A stretch of DNA of 64,000 nucleotides from Ramazzottius varieornatus. Taxonomy: Eukaryota > Tardigrada > Eutardigrada > Parachela > Ramazzottiidae. This document shows positions 54,634 through 64,000 of this stretch, one piece after another (the first letter of the stretch is position 1; the number at the start of each line of letters is the position of its first letter). Both the position numbers and the translations under genes were made by a program. The stretch lies in NCBI GenBank assembly GCA_001949185.1, contig BDGG01000013.1, positions 627,130 to 691,129 of the forward strand, in the 5' to 3' direction. The notes beneath the pieces are model-generated. The model was not told where the DNA came from and made no database searches. It worked only from the letters and a program-made list of their open reading frames with translations.

Positions 54634-55683
54634 TTAATAGAGCCTACCATATTGTGCTTGGGGGGAATCCGCCTTTGCTCCTATAATACCTAGAGCTTTC
54701 GTCAGTTCATCGGCTTGGCTGGCTAGCTTGTGCTCTTCGACCTCGCATTCATCCAGTTGTCGAGAACTTTGGCTTTCTTTGCTGCGTTTCTCTGACTTAC
54801 TGCCGCTGGACAACGTGGAAGCTACCATGAAATTGACGTCGGTCACTTGACCCACTTCAAATGGTTTTCGCCAGAATGCCTTCTCAAAAACCATAATTGG
54901 TCGCTCACCTGTCCACGAACGAATCGACGGTGGATCCGGAATGTCGGGCAATTCATCGTCAGGAAGGTTTCCGTCATACTCTTCGTCGTCGTCGTTTCCG
55001 GTGATGCCTTGTTCATCATCAGTTGTGGCGTCCACCAAAGAAAAATCATCACCAGCCCGAATAGCTGCCTTAGCTTTATCGAGAGTCGATACAGATCTGC
55101 AAAATACCCTTCATGATTACATAACTTACATATAGAAAATTATACAGTCGAAGAGTGGACGTACTCGTTCGGAGTAATATGGTCCTTGACGAACAGCATG
55201 CTCTCCCAGTGCGGCCAGCTTTCAATGACCGCCTGTCTTCCAGCACCGCTGGCAGGATGCTCCTTCAGCTTCTTTCCAAAGTTCCGACGAAGATTGGTCC
55301 ATAATCTCTTGACGGCATCGCCTGCGTAAAACGACATGTTCAGCTAGGGTTCAGCTAAATTAAAGAATAATGTTCATCGACTTTCACTGACCTGTCTTGT
55401 CCAGTTTCAATTCCTTAGCCATATCTTCCCAGATATCCAGTCGTTTGTCTTTACCTTTGTAGTAATCAACATGTCCAGTATCATAGACCACACTGTTCTT
55501 CTGTACAAGAGTGATCACGTTGGCGATGTCCTTGTCGCTCCATTCTTCTCTCGTCGCTGCTTTGCGTCGCGTCTTCCTGGGTGGCACATCAGCTGGTGTC
55601 GTCTTCTTTGCTGGTTTGGCTGTCCTAGGAGCTGCTCGTTTACCGCTACCTGCCGTCGGTGGCTTCGATCCTTGACTGCTCAT
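54634..55683 (-). CDS. MADF/Myb-like protein of the Harbinger element
   Basis: Exons 55392-55683, 55165-55321 and 54634-55096 join in frame to give 303 residues. After a basic Pro/Lys-rich N-terminus is a MADF/SANT-type DNA-binding domain of about 85 residues: 'DKDIANVITLVQKNSVVYD', 'YYKGKDKRLDIWEDMAKEL', then 'AVKRLWTNLRRNFGKKLKE' and 'SWPHWESMLFVKDHI'. An acidic linker (DDDEEYDGNLPDDE) and a helical C-terminal region follow. In PIF/Harbinger elements this second protein recruits the transposase to DNA and the nucleus. The ATG at 55683 is used because upstream sequence in frame lacks coding character. Confidence 0.82.
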
Positions 55684-56723
55684 GGTTGCGTAAAGAGGAG
55701 TTAGAAGCATCAACAGAGAGGCAAGATCGCCGCCACCGTAGACAACAGGATCAAAAACTTCCAAATAAAAATGGGAGAATTCATCACAGTTTTCGATATT
55801 TGGAGCCTGTCTCATCGGTCAAGCAATACGGACGAAATCAACGCCAGCGACAATGATGTGGCCTTTGAGCTAAATCTTGCAAGCTCAAAGCTTTCTAATC
55901 GTGTTCCACGCTTGTTCCAGTCAAAAAATCGCTTGTGCCAGAGCTCGCTCAAAGCTCGCTCAAAGGGGTAATATACTTTTTCGATGGAGCAAGGCTAGGT
56001 AGCGACCCAAGTATAATTAGCCTTTGAGCCGGTTTTGGAACAAGGCTCGCTCAAAGCTTCCTGACGCGAGTAAATTACTGCCCTTACGCTATAGTAATGC
56101 TTCTCACCTCTTCAATACATCATACGAACGATTTTCACAGTCCAACTGCGATTATGAAACGTGGGCAGAATGTGCACGTTTTTTTGCAGGGACTCACTGA
56201 CAACGTCGTTTGGACCATTTGGGCTTATCGTTCTTCGATCCCTCTGCAGGCCTTCGATTCGTCTGAACATCTTCTGGCAGACGGATACTGGTTATGCTCT
56301 GCTCAGTTTGCAATGCTGGCCGCTATGATCCATACTGCCCCGTGATCACCCGGAATCCGTACTGTATGTTTTCTGAAGTTACATAGTGATTTTCTATCAG
56401 ATCTAGTCTTCCTATTAACAGCCTTATCCTCCGCTCTTTCGTTTTGATTTGATTATCAATCGAATAAAGTTCTGACTTCTCCATGAGAGCTGGTAAAGTA
56501 AAGTAGGAAAAAGGGAAGAAAGCGGTGGCAAGAACAGGCCTGGTGGGAGCTTGCAAAAAAGAGTTCGAAAAAGTATCAAATATCGGTCATAAGATGGGCG
56601 AAAAATAACGTTCAGTTTAGGGTTACCGATGTACCGCGAATTTGTTAACGTTGAACCCTACATTTTCCAAAAAAGGAACGAGATACTATACGAAAAATGA
56701 TTTTGTCGGACCAGGGTCATGTA

Positions 56724-58783
56724 CACTGAGCCTCATATTTATCTGTCCACCCCCATCTTTGCTCAAGAATTCATAACTCAGTTTGCACTCTCCCGATTTT
56801 GATGTAGAACAAGCATGATGTGCTATTTGCTGGCTAACACCCGCAACTCGGAGCCGAAAACAAGGCAGTTTGAGATGTTCGTAGGGATGATACTGCCAGT
56901 TGATTTGCTGATTGATTCATACGGGAGTCACGTGATCGTACAGATGAAACACTGATCTCTATAAAAACGTTCAAAATCAGGTTAGTGCGAAATAAGCTAC
57001 TGTATTCCCTCTAAGTTTCTGCGCAGTACGTCATCACGTAAGTGAATTATACCCCGCAAAAAATTTACGGTAAATCAGACTGATTGTTTGATTGTCGCCC
57101 ATCAGGTTGTCACTTATTGCTCATTGTTATCTGAATTTTCAACTGGAAGCACATTGCTGGGCTCGTTGCCGCAATGAGCTCTAAAATTCATAGTACTTAC
57201 TCTGTGGAGGAGGCCAAGCGTCATGTCATTGCACTGGAAAGGTGGGAGGGAAGCAATCGGAGTTACGCCAAGGCTGTTGGAATATCTGAATCGACATTGC
57301 GCCTTTGGAAGTAAGAACTGATTCAAGTTGTTTCGGATCCCTTTGTGTTTCTCCAATAACTTTCGTCATTCTCAGGTTTGGAAAGCTTCCAGAAAACAGC
57401 AGAAACTCCACAAAGCAGATTATGCACCCTGAACTCGATGCAGCGGTGTACAGCAAATACGAAGAGCGTCTCGCGCAGCTCAAGCCCACTCGAGATTTCA
57501 ACCTGCAAAGAATGGCTCTTGCCGCTGCTGTCAAGCTAGGAATCAACCGGGTTTAGGGCTCCGAAAGGATGGGTGGAGAAGTTCAGAAAGCGACGTGGAA
57601 TAGTTTTGAGAGTCACAACGAAGATTGGCCGAAAGTTCGCGCAAACGGACGAAGACAAGGTAAGAGGTCTGCTTATTACGGTGTGTGACGTCATGTCATG
57701 AAATTTTTGCTATTGCATTACGATTAGTGACGACATGCGCAAAATAAACTGCCATTCGCTTTTCCTATCTGCAGATCCAGGAAGAATTCTTCCTACACGG
57801 GATTTTTGAAGCTGTCTCCCTAAATCAACCTCATCCTTACCACATCTTGAACATGGACCAGACTTCTGTCAGACTGCAGAACACGTATAAGAACACGCTA
57901 TCTCCAAAAGGTGCGAAGAAAGTTCGAGCTGTCCAGCCTCCTGGAGATCCCGAATGCCTCACGGTTTGCGCCGACGGCTCAAAATTCCCCGCTTCCATAG
58001 TGTTCAAAGGCAACAAGAAGACCGGAACGCTTTCGCCAAGAATCCTAAACGACCGGAGAGCTGTCGCCAAGAATCCTAAACAAGTTGGTGATGCCCGAGA
58101 ACGTGCGCATTTTCAGTACTCATTCGGGGTGGTGGAATTCGGCTTGTGATCAGTTTTGGATCAGCGAAACGTTCGACGAAAGACACGATGGTGGAACCCT
58201 GATCCGCGATCGTGCGCCAGCTCATGGGAGTTTCGAAAGTCAGCTCCCCTGGAAAATCTGGGTATTGAACAGGTGTTCATTCCTGCTGGACTTACTGGTA
58301 CCTATCAACCCCTCGAGGTAGGTGTTAACTTTCCCTTTAAATCGTATCTGCGGCGATCTTACCATGTCTGGAGGGATGATCTCACCGCTGTTACCAAGAG
58401 TGGATACTTGAAGAAGACTTCATCCATTTTGCTTCGGAAGCTTGGGACAAAATCAAGGTTTCTACGGTAGAAAATTCTTTTGTTGGAGCTAATATTATGC
58501 CAGAGCCTTTGTACATGTTAGCTTGACAGGAAGAGATTATAGATAGTCGTGAGGATTTGTAGGCCTCTTTCGAGTGTAGTTTCAGCTCGGTGGAAGGATC
58601 ATTTACAGAAGAATAAAGCGTAACTGTATGGAAATTGATTGACGAGCCTTCAATTGACGACCTAGTTGTTTTTCTATACCCGGTAGGTAATATTTACGGG
58701 CCTGTCACGTGACTGCGCAGAACCTTACAGCATGAAGTTTTGAAACGGGGATGGGGGTGGACAGATAAATATGGAACTCAGTG
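56724..58783 (+). mobile_element. Pogo-like Tc1/mariner element, about 2.06 kb
   Basis: Terminal inverted repeats of about 35 bp, CACTGAGCCTCATATTTATC ... ending CCACCCCCAT, with its complement at the right end, are flanked by TA on both sides (56722-56723 and 58784-58785). A decayed pogo/Tigger-type transposase lies inside. Confidence 0.85.
57174..58470 (+). pseudogene. Decayed pogo/Tigger-like transposase
   Basis: Exon 1 from the ATG at 57174 encodes a psq-type helix-turn-helix ('NRSYAKAVGISESTLRLWK'). After an intron (57312-57375) the frame runs through 'KQIMHPELDAAVYSKYEERL' to a TAG near 57556, where a one-base shift restores the CENP-B-type segment (F-R-A-P-K-G-W-V-E-K-F). A later exon carries the first catalytic Asp in 'ILNMDQTSV' and a putative second in 'DRAPAH' near 58220, followed by 'GLTGTYQPLEVGVN', again in a different frame. 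At least two frameshifts make it inactive as assembled. It belongs with pogo/Tigger/jerky transposases (HTH plus CENP-B plus DDE). Confidence 0.8.
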
Positions 58784-59690
58784 TACTACCAAAGTCCCAT
58801 GACGTTGCACAGTTCTTTCTTCTCGTACGAGGGACCGGTGCTCGGTGGGCGCCAGTGCTGCCATTGGTCTGACCTATGTGCGCACATAGTTCAGCGCGTC
58901 TGTGTGCGTAGTTGTGCATATTTTCAACTGAATTTCGTCGTCACTTCCGCTTCCTGCGGTGTTTTCCATGATTTTACTCCGCCGACGCATTCTATCTCAG
59001 GTTGTGGAGCAAACTCTCCTCTGTCTTTCTGTCGTATTGTTTTGGGGATCAGAGTGGACAGACTGGCGTGAACCCTTTGTCAGTTACTTCTCTGGCTTCC
59101 ACCTGACATACATATGGGGTTCAATAACTTTTAAGGCAGAGGCTACCCGAAAGCGCTATTTTTCAAAGAACGCTCTCGAGAGATCGATCATCTCTTCTCA
59201 CCACTATTCTCAAAAGATGAGGTACCTGGTACTCGAATAGAAGAAGAGATAGTGTTCTGAAAAGATGCAAGAAGTCATTTTTCGATTTTCTTCGTAAACT
59301 CGAGCATTTTGTGAGGTTATTCCTGTGTTATCCGCGCCGATGGTGAAAATACAGTTTTCCGAATATCTGAGATAGGGGATTTCTTGGCGCTTCAACAAAA
59401 AGTAACTGGAGTGTGAAGGGAATACTGAGCGACAAATAATTTTCATCAGGAATGGAATCGTGGCGCAGAAAACAGAAACGTTTCCAAAGTCCGTCTGGTG
59501 ATCAGGTAAGGCACCAGCTGATTTTTCCCCGTTTCACTTGCGCATTTTCACTTGGTGCAAAAAAGAAACTTTTTCTCGAGCGTGGACAGCGTTCTGACTT
59601 GACTTCCTTCTGCCCAGACTAGTTACTAGACATCCTTCTTTCATCCAGAGCTAAAGTCAAACTCAAACGTGCAATGGTAAAGGAGAACTA

Positions 59691-59848
59691 CTGTAGTGCA
59701 ACCAGATTATCGCGCACTTAACCACGTGCTGAGTCATCGCTGCCCAGCATGATCAGATATCATCACCGCTGCCATCGCGGATGACTCTCACCCTGGCATC
59801 ATTGACTGTTCACGTGGTTGAGTGCGCGATAATTTGGTAGCACTGCAG
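59691..59848. mobile_element. 158-bp TA-flanked MITE
   Basis: Inverted ends of about 38 bp (CTGTAGTGCAACCAGATTAT CGCGCACTTAACCACGTG, with the complement at the right: CACGTGGTTGAGTGCGCG ... GGTAGCACTGCAG) with TA on each side. No coding capacity. This is a non-autonomous element of Tc1/mariner type, with ends unlike those at 10.0 and 56.7 kb. Confidence 0.8.
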
Positions 59849-62800
59849 TACATAATTTCTTTGAGAACGCGGAGCTCTAAAAAACACTTCCCTTCATATA
59901 CCTTACAAATTTTTTAACGAATGACTTCCCAGCTGAACCTTCAATTTCGCAGTACTGCCAATAAGTTGCTTTCACTTCACGCAAAAGGTTGCCGAACGAC
60001 CACAGAATTTCTGGTGAACGCAGCTTTGAAAGTTATTGAACCCCCTATGTATTTGCTGTATGTTGATGAACCGAATCAAGTCGTCAGCTTCTCTAATGGG
60101 TTCAGTGAATGCTCAGAAAACTAAACAGCTCAGAGAACCAGATAGATTTATTTCAGCCTCGACGATCCAGTCATCGGTCTCCTTGATGTTCGGAGGATAA
60201 AAGATGAAAAAATATTTGAAAACATGCCAGATTCATTCGTAAAACTCAGCTTGAGTTCATTGCAAGAGTGGACGGTGGGTACAGGTAGGATTTGCGCAAG
60301 ACGAAGACGCGTGGTTTCCCGTATTGGCCAGTAAAACCTCTTGACACGCACTCGCTGAACTCAGAGCCGAGCCACGCTTGCATGCATCGAGTAAATCATG
60401 TGGCACATTGTGGTCGGCTGATTGAAGTTAGAATATACAGACCTTGATCAGTTTCCGGTAAACATTAACCGCTTTTGGGAAATTTCAAGTTTTCCGACGA
60501 GATTTCTTCAGTAGAACCGTGCCTCCTCGATTCTGTTCTGATTTCCGTCATTGCTCTTCTGAATTGTATTGTTATCACTGAGAACGGAATAGGTTTACGT
60601 GTCTTCTCGTGCGATTGCTAGTTACGGTCTACCGAAGGACGGCTGTTTTCAACTGAGCATCCACGTCGAACAGTCTGTGCCATTGTCTCTTCCTGACGTT
60701 AAGGCAGCCGCTTGCGAAAGGAACCTGGATATTCTGCTTCATCAAGCTCGTAAGGGAGAGATCATTTAGTACTTCTAACACCCGTAACCCTTCCTGTAAT
60801 TAGAGCCGTCCTCTCACAGCAATGTCAGCTTGGATCGGACTGACCATGCAGGTTAATGGGTGAGTGTTTGGGATACTGCCCAAGCCTTCTCGCTGGCTCG
60901 CCGAAGTTCCATACGGTGAGCGGAAATGCTCTCGTTGGAGCAGCATGTGGGGCTTCTAATGTGGAAAACCTAACTTCAACAAGCGGAATTTCGTGAGTTC
61001 GGAACAGCGATCTATTTCCAATGCGGAATTAAAAATGGAACGTAAAACGGAATGGGCGTCCGTAGACTATACAGCAGTGCGATTCGGGAATTCTGTTTTT
61101 GGGATTTTTGGAAAGTAAAGCCGGGTGGTTTGTCTAGATCCTCACTAGCCTTGAGGTTTTGCGTTTTGCCCCTCGAACAAGTTTCCGAAGTGCGTATCTA
61201 CCTTCACCAAACAGACATCCCCGAACCTGAATTCGTTCGCCCAATAGTGAAAAAGTTATGTACATATCCCTGAAAGCTTTGGAAGCCATGGGGCTGATCT
61301 GCACATACACGCTCTGTAGCGCACTGCACATTTATATTTAACCAATCAATCAACCTGAAGGTGTCGGAAACAAGCTATTTTGAAGACGGCTACAGGTGCG
61401 TGTCTCCAGACCTTGCATGCTGCGGAAGCCAAGACTGGCTCGTTTAAACCCCTGCGTATTCGATTCGAATCCTCATACTTTTCCATTTTTCTGATCAAGC
61501 TATCAAGTTTCGATGACTTCCAGTCATTTCCGGAACTTTCGCGGTTTTTCCCTAAGGGGGTTAGGCTCGCTGACTCAGGGCCGTGTCGGCCGGGGCTTTG
61601 ATCGTACTTAACGCAGGCTCTGAATACACCCATAATGCTCTGTAGCAAACCAGGACTGAAATGCTATATCCCAAATTCTATATCGTCAGTATAATGGATC
61701 GGAGGCTCTTTCGAACCGGGTGTGGGTTTACATGGTTTTGTCCGATTACAGTCCGCGGAGCGCTCACAAATGGAAGATTTGTTCTGGTATGTCTCAAACA
61801 TTAGATTTTGTTCGCGCTTCTTTGACACCAGAACTTACTGATATTCCCACCCGCCTTACCCTTTTCTTTTTCAAGTTTCTCCCGCTGTCGAGGGTTATTT
61901 TGTTTGTTCACACATTTACATACTGCTGAGTGCACCTACGTTTGTTCTTCCCAATGAATGTACAATTTATTACGTATCAGTTTAAAACTTATGTACGCCC
62001 AGGAACATCAAAGCTCGAATAAACGGCTTCAGACCTTCAAAGGCAGTATCCGACCCTGGCATGGACATATAATAGCGCGGTGATTCTAGCAGAGATATTC
62101 AGGATGCCAAGACTGATCATGTCCACCTGGCAAATACTCGGATAGAAGGCTTTCACATCTGAGGACCACACCACACTTTCGACCAAAAGCTGGCATTTTC
62201 AATAAAGAGCTCGACAATCTAAGATTCCACCACCGGCTGCGAACTTAACCCGAACCCAAGCAGGTACGAGGTAAACGACATAATTCGGGCATATCGATTT
62301 TCGCACGCGAAAAGTTTGAACATGATCGTTAACGCTTGATTCATCTCTCATTGTACGCCTGTTGATACACCGCTGGGCTTTTTGACATTGGACAGACCCA
62401 TCTTTCTCCCAGGCCAAATTCCCGTGATTCACAACGCTTTGTCGTTCTCAAACCTATGGAAATCTCGAGAAAAGGGATCAGTCTACATCACAAAACAAAA
62501 AGCAGTTCAGTACACGCAGCAGGAGGTGAGAAAAAATAGGCCCAAATTACGAGTGAAAAATCACGATGCCCGAATTATGTCGTTCACCTCGTAGCGGAAG
62601 GAATATGTGTCACGAAAGTTCCTGACGGAATGCGCTATGTCATTTGTGGTGCGGGCTAACATGATTCCACTGAAGAACTTGTAAATTGCGGCAATAATGG
62701 TTTCAAAAGGCAATATACTACAAGCCAAGGTTGGTCATGACGAATATGTAATCACGCTGTTCGGTTATATGTTTATGATTTGACCTAAACAAAACATATT

Positions 62801-63716
62801 CTTGTTCACATGCGGTGCGTGTTGGACTATAAATTCGACCACCCGTTGATGACAGAAACGCACGAAAAATGATCCTTCTGAGTAAAGAACGGAACGTGCA
62901 GATCCAGACGCAAGCCGGCGACTTCTTTAACAATTCCCTCCGATTGCATGGTGGTGAGTTTGAGTAATCAGTCGTAATCAAGCATCGTAACAGCGCCTCG
63001 AGGTGGACCGAAGAATCCAGAGAAGTTTCCAACTTGTATCAGATCCCTTAACATCATAGCCTTTCCGGTTTAAACTAGTGCTACCGGCGAGACACGGTTA
63101 AAAGGAAAACGCGATACAAGAGGCGGTTGGATTCAAGAGTGGCGACACATTTGTTTCTCAAAAGCTTCCGCTTATGATATGATTCTCAAGTAGACATTAG
63201 AGGAATGTTACAGCCCTATATCGTCAGCTGTACAAGGCCGATCAATGGTGTGATCCGCCAACACGGCTTAAAATTAAAACACCGACCCATTAACAATGTT
63301 GTATTTCCAATGACCAACAAAGGTACGCTCTAATAGGAAATTTATGCACTTGTTACGGATCAAAAGTCTAAGATCATTCATACATGGTAGCGGCAACAAT
63401 ACATAGCCCAGCGGATGCTCAGCCATGAGCGCATTTGAGATTCTTTGAAAGACTGATTGCCGCTGTCCAACGCGCCGTTTTGACCGCGTCGATAAAGTTT
63501 ATGTATGCAGCTTGATCTCGCATATTTCGTAATTTTCCTAGCGCATCGTTTATCAGTTTGAGCCCTGTTTACGTCGTTTTCTTGTGCCACGGATCCTAGG
63601 TCTTAGGCGTCCGAGCTATCATGGGGGACATTACCAGATCAATGGAGCGGAAATGGTCCTGTGGAATTGCGGCCATTACACGCTGTCACAAGTACAATCT
63701 GTCAGCTTATGACGTT
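59849..63716. other. Gene-poor stretch, nothing supported
   Basis: Only short frames on both strands, none with splice context, signal peptide or motif. Possibly regulatory or decayed repeat sequence. Confidence 0.45.
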
Positions 63717-64000
63717 ATGTCATGTTGCCCGAGTTTTGTCTACTTGCGTTTTCTCCTTTGTGGAGCCCCAGCGCCACCAAGTGACGAGATACCTGTATCC
63801 GAGAAGAACGTCGGGTGGAGAGCTGCAAGGTACCTGCGGTTTATTTTACCGTCCATCATAGCCGTCGCCTTCTGTATTGACTTCGGAGACTGGATCGTAA
63901 ACGGCGAAGAGAACCTCCACTTGCAACAGACAAGGATAATCTCCATGCTGACGTATCTCGACAGTCAGTTCGGATTATGGCTCGGTGCATCGACCACCTT
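63717..64000 (+). CDS. Partial gene with membrane anchor, unknown
   Basis: From the ATG at 63717 a frame stays open for 94 codons to the end of the window. It encodes a Cys-containing N-terminus, then 'AARYLRFILPSIIAVAFCID' (a likely signal-anchor or first membrane segment) and a mixed polar region ('NGEENLHLQQTRIISMLTYL'). It could be a type II or multi-pass membrane protein. The 3' part lies outside, and no family is recognised. A minus-strand frame overlapping it is taken as the shadow. Confidence 0.4.
   Translation, partial: MSCCPSFVYLRFLLCGAPAPPSDEIPVSEKNVGWRAARYLRFILPSIIAVAFCIDFGDWIVNGEENLHLQQTRIISMLTYLDSQFGLWLGASTT

Larger units (their letters stand above)
52497..56077. mobile_element. 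Two-gene PIF/Harbinger transposon, about 3.6 kb
   Basis: Terminal inverted repeats share TAATTTACTCGCGTCA (left, 52497-52512) with the complement at the right end (TGACGCGAGTAAATTA, 56062-56077). A second shared block follows inward (GTCGCTACCTA on the left at about 52529, its complement at about 55992). The ends are bordered by TTA/TAA, compatible with the TWA target of this superfamily, but the duplication is ambiguous because of the symmetric sequence. Inside are a DDE transposase on the plus strand and a MADF/Myb-like DNA-binding protein on the minus strand, the two proteins these elements need. Both frames are open across plausible introns, so it may be autonomous. Confidence 0.88.

Overview
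The window looks like nuclear DNA of a tardigrade, most likely a hypsibiid such as Hypsibius exemplaris (inference). The main evidence is a five-exon gene at 32.5-33.8 kb on the minus strand encoding a cytosolic abundant heat soluble (CAHS) protein, a eutardigrade family. Short GT-AG introns, TATA boxes 50-120 nt before start codons, an animal GPR137 receptor and dispersed DNA transposons all agree with an animal genome. There are two 50-N assembly gaps (27903-27952 and 45219-45268), each beside an inverted repeat.

Layout. 0-3.7 kb: two multi-exon plus-strand genes, one unrecognised and one C2HC zinc-finger protein (ZC2HC1/ZNF474 type). 3.7-11.3 kb: no gene I can support, but an 880-bp fold-back element (10000-10879) and a dispersed repeat. 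11.3-18.7 kb: a tandem plus-strand array of at least eight small single-pass membrane-protein genes. In most of them a phase-1 intron lies just before the membrane segment, and the short basic, Gly/Pro/Tyr-rich tails differ. 19.0-24.5 kb: three minus-strand paralogues encoding secreted Asn/Ser/Gly-rich proteins with basic C-terminal tails, each with a separate signal-peptide exon. 26.3-27.5 kb: a GNAT acetyltransferase gene copy broken by a hAT element with a perfect 8-bp target duplication. 28.9-33.8 kb: two small hydrophilic, disordered paralogues sharing an EDQGGEDPGMN core, then the CAHS gene. 35.8-37.0 kb: a small protein with an LRAT/NlpC-like His...Asn-Cys arrangement, plus a relic copy. 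37.4-39.8 kb: a complete GPR137 orthologue containing a GC-AG intron. 40.8-42.2 kb: two intact GNAT acetyltransferases. 43-44.3 kb: a 404-residue Lys-rich disordered protein. 47.6-48.2 kb: a secreted cystatin. 50.2-51 kb: a divergent class-A-like GPCR, possibly broken. 52.5-56.1 kb: an apparently intact two-gene PIF/Harbinger transposon. 56.7-58.8 kb: a decayed pogo-like element. 59.7 kb: a TA-flanked MITE. The last 280 bases open a membrane or secretory gene that runs off the window.

How it fits together. The CAHS protein, the two small disordered proteins and perhaps the Lys-rich protein are of the kind associated with desiccation tolerance in tardigrades; the clustering is seen, the shared role is inferred. 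The two tandem families at 11-24 kb appear lineage-specific and are the best candidates for undescribed biology. Exon coordinates come from hand-read splice sites, reading-frame phase and paralogue comparison, without transcripts or database searches.
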